This document shows positions 1 through 8,015 of a stretch of DNA of 64,000 nucleotides, in pieces (position 1 is the first letter of the stretch; every line of letters starts with the position of its first letter). Origin of the DNA: Roseimicrobium gellanilyticum (GTDB lineage Bacteria; Verrucomicrobiota; Verrucomicrobiia; Verrucomicrobiales; Verrucomicrobiaceae); the NCBI RefSeq assembly GCF_003315205.1, contig NZ_QNRR01000004.1, forward strand, positions 1-64,000. Reading direction: 5' to 3'. The translations under genes were made by a program, and so were the position numbers. The notes below the pieces were generated by a model. The model saw only the letters and a list, made by a program, of their open reading frames with translations, searched no databases and had not been told where the DNA came from.

Positions 1-141
1 CACGTATCCATGAGCGCTCCTCCCGCAATGGTCACTTCGAGTTTAAGCTCATACCATGGTAAAATACCCCGCATTTTCCTTCATGGCATTGGGCTGAAGC
101 CGAAACTACTTTGCTGGCACCGCCGCAGCATTATTTGCCTT

Positions 142-840
142 TCACTTCCACACCGGCAGCCCCTTGTCTGACCGCTCGAAGATTGCGCGTTCATCGATGT
201 AGATGTCCTCGCCATCCTTCACGAGCGCTTCCTCCACGAAGGCCGCTTTCACGGTCTCGTTCGTGGAGTTCAGATTGTCGAACTTTTTCGCATCCACCTT
301 CCCCACGATCTGATGCGGGACGATGTCCGGCAGGTCCTTGTATGGCTTTGCTCGCGGAATGTAGCCAGCCGCAGTGAGGTCGCCGCCGACGAACAAGGCG
401 GAGTCATTGTAGTGGCCGATGATGAATCCCGATGCCTTCACATTCCCACCCACAAACGTGTCCATGCCTCCGCGCAGCCAGTTCCGCACGGTGAGATTCC
501 CTTTGATGATGAGCAGTGGCTTCATGCCAAAGTCATCGTCCAGCAAGTCTCCATCGATGGTGAGGTCTCCATTCCAAACGATGAAGAGGATGCCCCGGTC
601 CGAGTACCAAGGTTCGCTGGCGGAGTTGTGTGAAGTGAGCTCCAGCGTCTCCGTGTAGTGAGCCTTCAGTGCAATCGCCGAGTTCTTGGAGGCATTTCGC
701 TGGGCCATGCCGTCGAGCATGAATTTCCCATCCTTGGGCATGCTGGGCAGGGTGTAGTCAGCTTTGGTAAACTTGCGTACCTCGCACTCCTTGAGGAATT
801 GCTTGAATCGGGTCATGGTGGTGATGTCTGGGTTTCCCAT
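142..840 (-). CDS. Hypothetical protein with beta-solenoid-like repeats
   Basis: I do not recognise a named family. The 232-residue product has a polar N-terminal part to about residue 85, then short Gly-Asp/Asn-hydrophobic turns (GDLTI near 91, GNLTV near 114, GGNVKA near 131, GGDLTA near 152). This spacing suggests a beta-solenoid such as a bactofilin-like or hexapeptide fold; that is inference. No signal peptide is visible, so it is probably cytoplasmic. Possible starts are GTG at 855, ATG at 840 and ATG at 816. I prefer 840 because GGGGTG lies about 10 bases upstream. The 141 bases before its stop show nothing I can support. Confidence 0.7.
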   Translation of the reverse strand: MGNPDITTMTRFKQFLKECEVRKFTKADYTLPSMPKDGKFMLDGMAQRNASKNSAIALKAHYTETLELTSHNSASEPWYSDRGILFIVWNGDLTIDGDLLDDDFGMKPLLIIKGNLTVRNWLRGGMDTFVGGNVKASGFIIGHYNDSALFVGGDLTAAGYIPRAKPYKDLPDIVPHQIVGKVDAKKFDNLNSTNETVKAAFVEEALVKDGEDIYIDERAIFERSDKGLPVWK

Positions 841-1033
841 GAATGTCGCATTCACCCCGGAATGTGACGCCGCTTGCGTGGCGAAAAGCGAGCTCTGACC
901 CGCCTTTCAAATGGCCCTTCACTTCGTTGCGATTCCTTCGTGGGCGTTCAGAAGACAGCCACTTCTCGCTCTGAAAGAATATTTCATGAATTGTTGAGCT
1001 CTTTTGTCTGGCGTTGGCGCATGAGGGGTTGGA

Positions 1034-1975
1034 ATGAGCACCTCCATCCATCCCACAGTCACTGACTCGGCAGTGCACCAGTGGCAGCGTTTCATTCATG
1101 AGTCAGCCGTGCTCGCGCGGCTCTCCCATCCGAACATCGTACAGGTCTGCGATCTGGGTCAAGATGCCGGGGGGCGACCGTGTTACGCTCTGAAGATGGA
1201 GAGGGAGCGCACCCTCCAACAAGTCATCGAGGGACTGCGCCGCAAGGAGCCCGAGACTCTGCGTGAGTTCACGCTGGATAGACTGCTCACACTCCACGGC
1301 AAGGTGTGTGAGGCTCTCACATTCGCCCACAGCAGGCACATCATCCACGGCGGTCTCAAGCCGGAGAGCGTGATGATTGGTGGGTCCGGCGAGGTGCTGG
1401 TGATGGACTGGGGTGCTGCCCAGGTGCTCGACTCGCAGCACCTGGAGGAGGTTCACGTGCGCCATGTGACGCCCGGCCTCAAGCTTCCCCGGAAAGTATC
1501 CCTGCGCGAAGCGAACGTGAAGCGCAGGGAGGAGAAGGCGCGTCGAGAGGGTCCCGCTGAGGAGTTCTCGGGCATCGCCTTACCTGCATTGCAAGGGGGG
1601 ACGGGTCTGCCTGGTTACAGGTCGCCGGAACAGGTCATGGGGCTTACCCATGATCTCGATGAGCGTTCGGACGTGTACTCCCTTGGAAGTGTGCTCTATG
1701 CCATCCTTACTTTGCACCCACCCTGGGAGGGAAGGGCCGTCTCAGAGGTGAAGTCTCCCACGCCACTGCCGCACCTCGCTGAAGGTCGAGTGCCGGCCGC
1801 ACTGTCATCCATGGTGATGAAGGCTCTCGCGCTCGATAAGGAGCGGCGATACCCGAGTGTGGCGGCTTTCAGGGCGGACATTGAGGCGTTTCAGCGCGGT
1901 CATGCCATCGCGGCAGGAAAGGGTGGGCTGGCGAAGCAGATCGTCCTGCGCATCAAGCGCCTGACCTTTGGCTGA
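1034..1975 (+). pseudogene. Truncated, catalytically altered Ser/Thr protein kinase
   Basis: The 313-residue frame matches a Hanks-type kinase from the alpha-C region (RFIHESAVLARLSHPNIVQV, residues 19-38) to the end of the C-lobe. The glycine-rich loop and the VAIK lysine of the N-lobe are absent. The catalytic loop reads IHGGLKPES, so the HRD aspartate is Gly, and the DFG segment reads DWG. The GLPGYRSPEQ and DVYSLGSVLYAILT segments of the C-lobe are intact. Family members are usually followed by WD40, TPR or leucine-rich tails. Here the frame stops soon after the kinase fold and a tail-like relic continues in another frame. I call it a decaying gene; an expressed pseudokinase is the alternative. 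Confidence 0.7.
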
Positions 1976-1992
1976 CCTCATCGCCAGCAACC

Positions 1993-2208
1993 AACTGCGG
2001 CTCACTGCGAGGACTGGAACTCCAGTGTCGGACTCTCTCCGGCTTCCTCAAGGTTCCCACGCTTGAAGTGCTGACGGTCCTTGGGAGCGCTCGTAATATC
2101 GAGATGCTCCGCAACCAGCCGAACCTGCGGCGCCTTTCCTTCAAGCGCAGATCCACCTCAGCCGCGACGAGAGGGCGGGAATGTTTTGATTCAAGTTCTC
2201 ATGGATAA
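1993..2208 (+). pseudogene. Leucine-rich tail relic of the kinase gene
   Basis: Directly downstream of the kinase-like frame, a different reading frame stays open to a TAA at 2206-2208 and has no start of its own. It encodes leucine-rich text (GLELQCRTLSGF, then PTLEVLTVLGSARNIEML, then NQPNLRRLSFK). As I recall, verrucomicrobial sigma-factor-linked kinases often end in a similar leucine-rich segment followed by a conserved basic end. This fits the 3' end of the same ancestral gene, separated by deletion and frameshift. The call rests on translation alone. Confidence 0.45.
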
Positions 2209-2253
2209 AAATGGTTTGGCCACCGGCCCGGATTCTGCGATCCTGTCCCAGCC

Positions 2254-2799
2254 ATGGCTGACCTCACACTGCTCATCGATGCTGCACGTCGCGGCGAGCC
2301 TGAAGCGGCCGACGCCCTTCTCACGCAGGTGTATGCGGAGTTGCGGATGATCGCCCGCGCGAAGATGGCGCGCGAGCAACCCGGCCAAACGCTCCAGCCC
2401 ACCGCGCTCGTCCACGAGGCCTGGATGCGCCTGGGGGACCAACCCTTTGCCAATCGCGCCCACTTCTTCGGCGCCGCTGCGGAGGCCATGCGCCGCATCC
2501 TGGTGGACCGGGCGCGCAAGCGCCACGCCCAGCGCCGCGGTGCGGGCAGTGAGCATGTGGACGTGGATGATGTGGAAGTCGCCGCACCTGTGAAGGATGA
2601 GGAACTGCTCGCAGTGCACGAGGCGCTCGATCGCTTCGCGGACGTGGAACCTGAAAAGGCGGAACTCGTGAAGCTCCGCTACTTCACCGGCATGACTTTG
2701 GAAGAGGTCTCCGAAGTGCTCGACATCTCCGTGCCCACGGCGAAGCGTTGGTGGGTGTACGCACGCACGTGGTTGTTCCGGGAGATCTCGGAGGCGTAG
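2254..2799 (+). CDS. ECF-type RNA polymerase sigma factor
   Basis: The 181-residue protein is an alternative sigma factor of the planctomycete/verrucomicrobial ECF class. Region 2 covers roughly residues 5-95, with the family-typical TALVHEAWMRL and NRAHFFGAAAEAMRRILVDRAR segments. Region 4 covers about 120-178, with the helix-turn-helix LEEVSEVLDISVPTAKRWW. Such factors redirect RNA polymerase to dedicated promoters and are normally encoded beside a large membrane Ser/Thr kinase. Here the only kinase relative is the broken gene upstream, so this factor has probably lost its local partner. No anti-sigma gene is adjacent. Start ATG at 2254 matches the usual MADLTLLI-type beginning. Confidence 0.92.
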   Translation: MADLTLLIDAARRGEPEAADALLTQVYAELRMIARAKMAREQPGQTLQPTALVHEAWMRLGDQPFANRAHFFGAAAEAMRRILVDRARKRHAQRRGAGSEHVDVDDVEVAAPVKDEELLAVHEALDRFADVEPEKAELVKLRYFTGMTLEEVSEVLDISVPTAKRWWVYARTWLFREISEA

Positions 2800-2814
2800 G
2801 GGAGGCATCGCCCT

Positions 2815-3237
2815 TCAAGGCAGGCAAAGATGGTCAAATCTTCCTGCCTCCGGTCCCAGCAAGCAGTCCGTGATGTAGCCTTCAAAATCCGTGAGGAATC
2901 TCTCCGTATCGAAGTCTGGGATGGCGTACTTCCTCACGATGCGTGGCACTTCGGTGAGCAGGCCTTGGGAGATGAGTTGCCGGCGATGCTGGTGTGGCAC
3001 CCGGGTGAAGTCCTCCAAGCGTAGCATGACATCGATGCCCAGCGTCCTGTCCGCCTTGGTGAAACGCACCCGCTGCTTGTGACCCAGTTCCGGGTCCCGG
3101 CAGTTCAGGATGATGGTCAGACCGGTCAGTCCGGGACCATAGTCGCGACTCTCGAAGTGATGCTGCTCATCCAGCGTGCGCGTGGCATGGGAGAGCTTCG
3201 CTTCCCAATGGGAGTCGGAGGAGATGAAGACACGCAT
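2815..3237 (-). CDS. Hypothetical protein, immunity-like neighbourhood
   Basis: The 140-residue product begins MRVFISSDSHWEAKL and ends in a Leu/Cys-rich tail. I do not recognise the family. It has no signal peptide or membrane segment and an even mix of charged and hydrophobic residues, so it is likely a small cytosolic protein. It converges on the ECF sigma gene, with 15 bases between the two stop codons. It is the most downstream member of a minus-strand run of small orphans that continues to about 8.3 kb. A role as an immunity or regulator protein is only suggested by that company. Confidence 0.65.
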   Translation of the reverse strand: MRVFISSDSHWEAKLSHATRTLDEQHHFESRDYGPGLTGLTIILNCRDPELGHKQRVRFTKADRTLGIDVMLRLEDFTRVPHQHRRQLISQGLLTEVPRIVRKYAIPDFDTERFLTDFEGYITDCLLGPEAGRFDHLCLP

Positions 3238-3249
3238 GGTGGGTTTCCC

Positions 3250-3744
3250 TCAGTTTTCCCAGGTCGCGCAAAGCTTCATGAATTCATCGATGAACTCCAA
3301 CTGTTTTTCAGAGAGGAGTTCGAGGTGAGTTCGAAAGATGCACGCCTCCCTGACTGCTGTGAACCAGTACAGCGGAAAGCCTTCCAGATAGTGTCTCAAG
3401 TAGGCGGGATAATAGAATCGACAGCCCTCCGCATCGGAGAAGCTGAAATATTCCTGGCAGTTTTTCACATCTTCCGCCGTGACATCCATCCAGTGCTGCT
3501 CAGAGTCCTGTGCAAGGAGTTCGGTGTAGCGCTCTTCCGTGAGTATCCATTCGTCATCGAGCCCCCGCGCCACGCTCCGGGTGATGGCAGGCCTGGGCGG
3601 GTCACCGAACACCTCCGGCAACCGTGCTGCTAAAGCCAGGGCTTCACGATGTGCTTCCTGCCAGAGGTCGTAGAGCTCCTCTACAGTCTTTGGCCAGTAG
3701 CCACGGCTCAGGAGTTCCTCACGACTGGGGAATGGGGGAGGCAT
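3250..3744 (-). CDS. DUF6714-like protein, tandem paralogue B
   Basis: The 164-residue protein begins MPPPFPSREELLSRGY and closely matches the gene just upstream. They share PFPSREEL, AALAARLPEVFGDPPRP, SVARG.DDEW and a central FSDAEG.RFY.PAY motif. The FxDAEGxRFYLPAxM motif recalls DUF6714, a family of unknown function. A longer reading frame extends to 3930 but runs into the paralogue, so ATG at 3744 is the sensible start. The gene sits 12 bases from the next one downstream and looks co-transcribed. The tandem copy indicates a local duplication with about half the residues retained. Confidence 0.75.
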   Translation of the reverse strand: MPPPFPSREELLSRGYWPKTVEELYDLWQEAHREALALAARLPEVFGDPPRPAITRSVARGLDDEWILTEERYTELLAQDSEQHWMDVTAEDVKNCQEYFSFSDAEGCRFYYPAYLRHYLEGFPLYWFTAVREACIFRTHLELLSEKQLEFIDEFMKLCATWEN

Positions 3745-3784
3745 GAGGAGGGGGGAGTCTCGCGAGTCTGCGCTGGAATCACCT

Positions 3785-4330
3785 TTATAGCAGTCCCTTG
3801 AGCCGAAGAAACTGGTCAGGTGCAACCGGAAGATCTGATGTGGGTAGCCATTTCTGGCAAAGGGCGATGAACTCATCGAGAAACGCCAATTGTTCCGAGG
3901 TGAGAAGATCGACGTGTTTCCGTGAAACAAAGGCCAGGTACACCGCGTCCCAGCCGTAGTTGGGAAACTCCGTCAGGTAGTCCTGCATGAAGGCAGGTAG
4001 ATAGAATCTCCAGCCCTCCGCATCGGAGAAGGTGAAGTACTCCTGGGAACCTCGCACAGCCTCCGGGGAGACTTCGGTCCAGTGCTGTTCTGGATCCTGC
4101 GCAGAGAGTTCTGCGATGCGTTCTTCCGTTAGATTCCATTCGTCATCGTAGCCTCGCGCCACACTCAGTGTGATCTTGGGCCTTGGCGGATCACCGAACA
4201 CCTCCGGCAGTCTCGCTGCCAGTGCCTGCGCCTCACGATTCGCTTCCCGCCATTGATCATACTGGTCGAGAGTTGCAGGATCGTAGCCTCGACTGCGGAG
4301 TTCCTCGCGACTGGGAAATGGGGGAGTCAT
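3785..4330 (-). CDS. DUF6714-like protein, tandem paralogue A
   Basis: The 181-residue protein begins MTPPFPSREELRSRGY. It shares its architecture with the 164-residue paralogue downstream: an N-terminal Pro-Phe-Pro-Ser-Arg-Glu-Glu motif, the LPEVFGDPPRP segment, a DDEWNLTEERI helix, the FTFSDAEGWRFYLPAFM core and a C-terminal LDEFIALC helix. It is about 17 residues longer at the C-terminus (PTSDLPVAPDQFLRLKGLL). Function is unknown. The pair resembles DUF6714 proteins, often found as lone genes or in immunity-type arrays. No export signal is visible. Confidence 0.75.
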   Translation of the reverse strand: MTPPFPSREELRSRGYDPATLDQYDQWREANREAQALAARLPEVFGDPPRPKITLSVARGYDDEWNLTEERIAELSAQDPEQHWTEVSPEAVRGSQEYFTFSDAEGWRFYLPAFMQDYLTEFPNYGWDAVYLAFVSRKHVDLLTSEQLAFLDEFIALCQKWLPTSDLPVAPDQFLRLKGLL

Positions 4331-4350
4331 GGGGCGGGCTTGCCTGCTGG

Positions 4351-5010
4351 CTACAGTTGCTGAAGCCTCGAAACAGCCAGCTTGGCGGGGCGTGCTACCT
4401 GGCCATAGTTATCAGCAGCCAGGAGCTCGGCCAGAGGCAAATCTTCACGGGTGCCCCGGAGGTTCAACCAGCTTGCGATGGCCTCCCGGACATAGAAATC
4501 CCTCGACGTGGCAAGCTGGTGTTTCAGGTCGCCCGGGATGCTTTTTGTGACCGGCAGATAGACCGGAAGCAGGATATCGATGTCCTCGTCGCGTGACAGC
4601 AATCCCTGGATGGTGGGGATCGTATCAAAGAACAGATCCGTGTCCTCCTTCAAGTCATCGATGCTTTCGTGATCGGACAGGGCGTTGAGCGCGGTCAGAA
4701 ATGACTCGAGGGAGCGATGGGTGATGCGGCAGTCTCCATCATGCATCAGATGAAAGATGCTGCCGGAGCAGGGGCCTCTGGACACGTAGCAATGGGGATT
4801 GGAGTCCTGGCCGTCATGCAGTGCGAATAATCCAAAATGATCCCCGATGGGCAATGCCAGCACATGTGAGGTGTATTCAAGAGCCTGCGGAAGGGGCATG
4901 CAATGGATGCGTGACTCTGGCCGGGAAAGGAAATGTCCCGTTTCAAAGTGGGAGACAAGGTTCTCTGGCGCATTGCCGAGCTTGGAGTTGAGTTGTTCTC
5001 GTGTGGTCAT
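4351..5010 (-). CDS. Hypothetical protein, possibly SMI1/KNR4 (SUKH)-like
   Basis: The 219-residue product starts MTTREQLNSKLG at an ATG; a GTG six codons upstream (5028) is less likely. Residues 55-115 hold a pattern of beta-strands followed by SLESFLTALNAL (FGLFALHDGQDSNPHCYV, then SIFHLMHDGD). This recalls the core of SUKH immunity proteins, in which a displayed-value strand precedes a 'sFeeFL..l' helix. The C-terminal third is helical (REAIASWLNLRGTREDLPLAELLAADNYG). I cannot assign it firmly. Context is the small-orphan array. The 204 bases upstream hold no other gene I can support. Confidence 0.6.
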   Translation of the reverse strand: MTTREQLNSKLGNAPENLVSHFETGHFLSRPESRIHCMPLPQALEYTSHVLALPIGDHFGLFALHDGQDSNPHCYVSRGPCSGSIFHLMHDGDCRITHRSLESFLTALNALSDHESIDDLKEDTDLFFDTIPTIQGLLSRDEDIDILLPVYLPVTKSIPGDLKHQLATSRDFYVREAIASWLNLRGTREDLPLAELLAADNYGQVARPAKLAVSRLQQL

Positions 5011-5214
5011 CGCTGCCAGAATTGCCACCTCTTCTTTGGGGAAGGTGTTGGCTAAATTGAGGTGGAAGGTTGGGGCTTGATTCTGCCGTGAAGATTCCTG
5101 AATCTCAAGACGAATGGTCTCAAGGGGGCATGGAGATTCTGTTTAGATCTCATCAAGCCCCATCAATCGTGATGGTGGTGCGAGGCATGATTGATGCGGC
5201 TTGTGCCCTTGGTT

Positions 5215-5748
5215 CTAGACTTCTTCCTTGGGCATCAGAATTCTCGCCACCACGGGATCCTGCGCATCCATGAACATGCGGGCTCGACCAAAGAGGCCAA
5301 TCATGCCCGGTTCATCGAAGGAGTTGGGCTGTTGTTCTGCATTGAGCAGCACTTCACCCTGGACCAGACCTTGGAGATGGTTGTCCTGGATGTACGACCG
5401 GTGATTCTCAAATTCCGCCTTGGTGACGAGGGAGACACAGTGGGGCTGGGAGAAGCTCACGAGCCAGTTCCCATCATCCATAAGCTGGGGATTGAAATCG
5501 GGATGAAAATTGTAGACCCGTTCCAGCACGCTCATGGCCTCCACCTCGGGATTGCGGACATTCGCATGGAGGACCACACACGTGCCGTGTTTGAAGATGA
5601 CCACCACATTCTCATGATCGGTGTAGTAGCCAGCCCGGTCGGCCACGGAATTGAGATCGATAGGGATGCTCGGCTTCCACTTTGGTATGGGTGGAAAACC
5701 ACGCACTACGCGACGCTTGCGAAACAGGGAGCGCAGGAATGCAAACAT
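5215..5748 (-). CDS. Hypothetical protein with basic N-terminus
   Basis: The 177-residue protein starts MFAFLRSLFRKRRVVRGF, a short hydrophobic and strongly basic segment that could touch the membrane, followed by a soluble domain. The domain has alternating strands (NVVVIFKHGTCVVLHANV) and ends with ARMFMDAQDPVVARILMPKEEV. I do not recognise the family. A longer frame begins at 5856 but would overlap the next gene, so ATG at 5748 is chosen. Its size and position fit the surrounding immunity-like set. Confidence 0.65.
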   Translation of the reverse strand: MFAFLRSLFRKRRVVRGFPPIPKWKPSIPIDLNSVADRAGYYTDHENVVVIFKHGTCVVLHANVRNPEVEAMSVLERVYNFHPDFNPQLMDDGNWLVSFSQPHCVSLVTKAEFENHRSYIQDNHLQGLVQGEVLLNAEQQPNSFDEPGMIGLFGRARMFMDAQDPVVARILMPKEEV

Positions 5749-5815
5749 GAACAAGGGAGGCTGGCGTGCACCGATAATCGAAATTTCATCGGGAGCCAAG
5801 GTGATGATTTGTCTC

Positions 5816-6331
5816 CTAGGAGCCAGCCTTCGCTTGGTTGGCCGGTTGGAATTCATCCTTCACAGCAGGCCGACCTATGAACCACGCACAGAATCCAAAG
5901 ACTGTTGCCAACGCGGTCATCATGACACCACCTGCGACCGACATGAAGATGCGCGCTGCCGTAGCTACTTGCTCCGAGCCCGGAGCAGCTGCGAGGGACG
6001 ATGTGGTGCAAACCCAGAATATGCCGAAACCCACAAACCAAAGGCCAGTCAGAACCGAGAAGAACTGGATGCCGATTCGGGCCCATGGCTTCCGGCGTAC
6101 AAAATTATACGCCGTGAACGCGGTGAATAGCGCCAGGACCACCTGCACCACCGCAGCCTGACGGTAATAATTCCAGATGCCGTCAAGGGGGGCAGTGTTC
6201 TTTGGCGGGTTGGCCCTGAGCACATCCATCAGGCTGCTCATCATCAGGCCACCCAAGCCGGATATGAATGCCAGTACGCCAAGGCCGAACCACATCCAGC
6301 CGATCAATGTCACAGTCTGCTTTGCCCTCAT
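5816..6331 (-). CDS. Four-helix integral membrane protein
   Basis: The 171-residue protein starts MRAKQTVTLIGWMWFGLG and has four hydrophobic segments: about residues 7-30, 55-75 (VVQVVLALFTAFTAYNFV), 84-108 (FFSVLTGLWFVGFGIFWV) and 125-152 (IFMSVAGGVMMTALATVFGFCAWFI). A charged loop (RRKPWARIG) joins the second and third. Families with this layout, small DUF-type membrane proteins, have no known activity. I chose the ATG at 6331 over the frame beginning at 6367 because the hydrophobic segment follows at once. Confidence 0.75.
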   Translation of the reverse strand: MRAKQTVTLIGWMWFGLGVLAFISGLGGLMMSSLMDVLRANPPKNTAPLDGIWNYYRQAAVVQVVLALFTAFTAYNFVRRKPWARIGIQFFSVLTGLWFVGFGIFWVCTTSSLAAAPGSEQVATAARIFMSVAGGVMMTALATVFGFCAWFIGRPAVKDEFQPANQAKAGS

Positions 6332-6373
6332 TGAATCGCAACTTCGACGGATGCTCGGGAAGCGCAATTGACT

Positions 6374-6865
6374 TCACAGCTCCTTGGAAAGGTAAAGCGC
6401 GCCACCCGCTTCCGGAACGTGCACGGCCTGGGAAAAGCCAGCTGCTCCATAGACGCGCCGGGCATGATGGTTGTTCTCCTGCACCTCCAGCGTGACCCGA
6501 CAGCAACCCAGTTTGTGAGCGTGCTGCTCAATGGCTCCGAGGAGTTGCCTGCCAATGCCCAGGCCGCGTTGCTCGGGAAAGACAAAGTAGTCCGAGATAT
6601 TCACCAGCGGACGCGCTGCGAAGGTGGAGAAGCCGCGGAAGCAAATGGCCAGTCCCACGGGCGCCTCACCACGGTAAGCGAGAAAGACCAACGTCGTGGG
6701 ATGCTCACGCAGCCCGGGTATCACCGCTGCCCTCGCGGCATCGGAGAGTGGCTTCCCATCGCCCATGGGATCCATCGCGTAGGCATTGAGCAGATACAGC
6801 GTCGCTTCTTGGTGGTCGGGGAGAGACAGGTCGGCGTGGAGGATGGTGATCTTGTTCTCGCTCAT
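6374..6865 (-). CDS. GNAT-family N-acetyltransferase
   Basis: The 163-residue protein is a GCN5-related acetyltransferase, which moves an acetyl group from acetyl-CoA to an amine. Visible motifs are the strand-turn PVGLAICFRGFSTFAARPLVNI, motif A with the pyrophosphate-binding loop FPEQRGLGIGRQLL (about residues 95-108), and the C-terminal VYGAAGFSQA of motif B. This resembles the 'YAxxGF' GNATs that modify small molecules or free amines. The substrate is unknown. The start MSENKITIL at 6865 gives normal length; the frame reads on to 7060 but into repeat DNA. Confidence 0.9.
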   Translation of the reverse strand: MSENKITILHADLSLPDHQEATLYLLNAYAMDPMGDGKPLSDAARAAVIPGLREHPTTLVFLAYRGEAPVGLAICFRGFSTFAARPLVNISDYFVFPEQRGLGIGRQLLGAIEQHAHKLGCCRVTLEVQENNHHARRVYGAAGFSQAVHVPEAGGALYLSKEL

Positions 6866-6950
6866 GGCGATGGATCCGGTGAGATTGATGATAGTCGAAG
6901 CTCGCGATGGAGGAGAGGGTATCGCTCCAGGAGTCGAGGTGCTGCATTTT

Positions 6951-7106
6951 TCGGTAGGGTGCTGCTGCGCCGGCACCCTGATCAGGTGGGGCTTTGGATG
7001 GTGCGGAGCTGGGCGGGTAAGGTCGTGCGCAGGGAAGATGGCGAAGATGTTCCACACCACCTCCGCCCACGGAAATTTGGGTGCCGACGCAGCAGCACCC
7101 TGCCGA
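6951..7106. repeat. Long inverted repeat (28-bp arms), copy 1
   Basis: Arms at 6951-6978 and 7079-7106 are reverse complements at 26 of 28 positions by my alignment, with a 100-base spacer. The core of the right arm is GACGCAGCAGCACCCTGCCG. A related right half, including the adjoining CTCCGCCCACG, recurs at 39529-39574. The repeat fills most of the gap between the acetyltransferase and the GyrI-like gene (6866-7153), which holds no gene I can support. Confidence 0.75.
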
Positions 7107-7153
7107 AATTTTCAGGGAGGCAGGCCCTGAGCGAGGTTCTCGTGTCGATAACC

Positions 7154-7609
7154 TCACGCCAGCAAATAAAACACATCCGTCCGTATCTGCGACGCGTCGG
7201 CGCTCCACGTTTCCTCCCAGTGTCCATACACTTCCCAGGACACCGCAGAGCATTGGTGTCCGTGCTGCGCACACCAGGCGCGAATGGCAGCGTGCGCAGC
7301 GCCAAGGCCTGCATAGGGGCCGTAGTGCGTCGTCGTGACGGCGCGGCCCGAGGGAAGCAGGGAGCAATGCACGCGTTCATTGCCTGCAAATTTCTCCGAG
7401 ACCTCGGCGCCGACTTCGACATGCTCCTGTCCGTCCAGGTACACCGCCACATGACGTCCAGGTTTGGGAAGCTTGGCGGCACGGATGAAGCTCCATACTT
7501 CACCACAGGCTGCGGGGACGAAGCGTGAGAGGTCTTGTGCCTGCACACGGTCACGTACCACTGCCACCCATGTAGGTTCGGCTTGAGCGAGTGTGATCTT
7601 GTAGGACAT
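7154..7609 (-). CDS. GyrI-like / AraC effector-binding domain protein
   Basis: The 151-residue protein starts MSYKITLAQAEPTWVAVV, the first strand of the GyrI-like small-molecule binding fold. It then shows PGRHVAVYLDGQEHVEVGAEV, VHCSLLPSGRAVTTTHYGPYAGLGAAHAAIRAWC and the closing strand pair. This fold binds drugs or ligands as the C-terminal domain of AraC/BmrR regulators, or stands alone as in SbmC/GyrI. Here it stands alone with no DNA-binding domain. A ligand-sequestering or sensor role is inferred. Length is normal for standalone members. Confidence 0.85.
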   Translation of the reverse strand: MSYKITLAQAEPTWVAVVRDRVQAQDLSRFVPAACGEVWSFIRAAKLPKPGRHVAVYLDGQEHVEVGAEVSEKFAGNERVHCSLLPSGRAVTTTHYGPYAGLGAAHAAIRAWCAQHGHQCSAVSWEVYGHWEETWSADASQIRTDVFYLLA

Positions 7610-7634
7610 GGCGGAGATGGAGTTGAATTCCTAT

Positions 7635-8015
7635 CTACCGTATCTCGTACTCTTCAGGGAGCGAGCCCTTCCACGCTCCGCAGTTGATGTATGCATCCTC
7701 CAGATAGGCAAACCAAGAGTCGTCGCGTCCGATGTGGGTATCGCTTGCAAGCACAATACCCCATGGAGCGTGGCTTCCATGACCGTATTTGGAGTAGGCG
7801 AGGGTCAATCCCTCCTGGTGATGACTGAGGTCCGCGACGATCCAGCAGGTGACCTCAATTACTGGTTTCGAATAGGGCCATCTGAGCGACCGCACATAGG
7901 GTTCGGTCAAATACGGTTCGAGAACTTCCCGTAGTGGAATCCATGTCGCGACCTCCAGTCCGGACTCCACCAGTTGTTTGATCTCTTCAGGAGTTTGTGG
8001 GGACATTGGTGTCAT
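7635..8015 (-). CDS. Hypothetical protein, translationally coupled
   Basis: The 126-residue product begins MTPMSPQTPEEIKQLVESG. It has a central aromatic-rich block (LRWPYSKPVIEVTCWIVADL and GHGSHAPWGIVLA) and an acidic end (SWFAYLEDAYINCGAWKG, then LPEEYEI). I do not recognise the family. Its ATG overlaps the TGA of the 97-residue gene upstream in an ATGA arrangement, so the two are very likely translated together. No signal peptide or membrane helix is visible. Confidence 0.65.
   Translation of the reverse strand: MTPMSPQTPEEIKQLVESGLEVATWIPLREVLEPYLTEPYVRSLRWPYSKPVIEVTCWIVADLSHHQEGLTLAYSKYGHGSHAPWGIVLASDTHIGRDDSWFAYLEDAYINCGAWKGSLPEEYEIR

Noticed and set aside
7000-7060. Upstream extension of the acetyltransferase gene to 7060
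   Set aside because: The extension is translated repeat DNA; the conserved domain starts at 6865.
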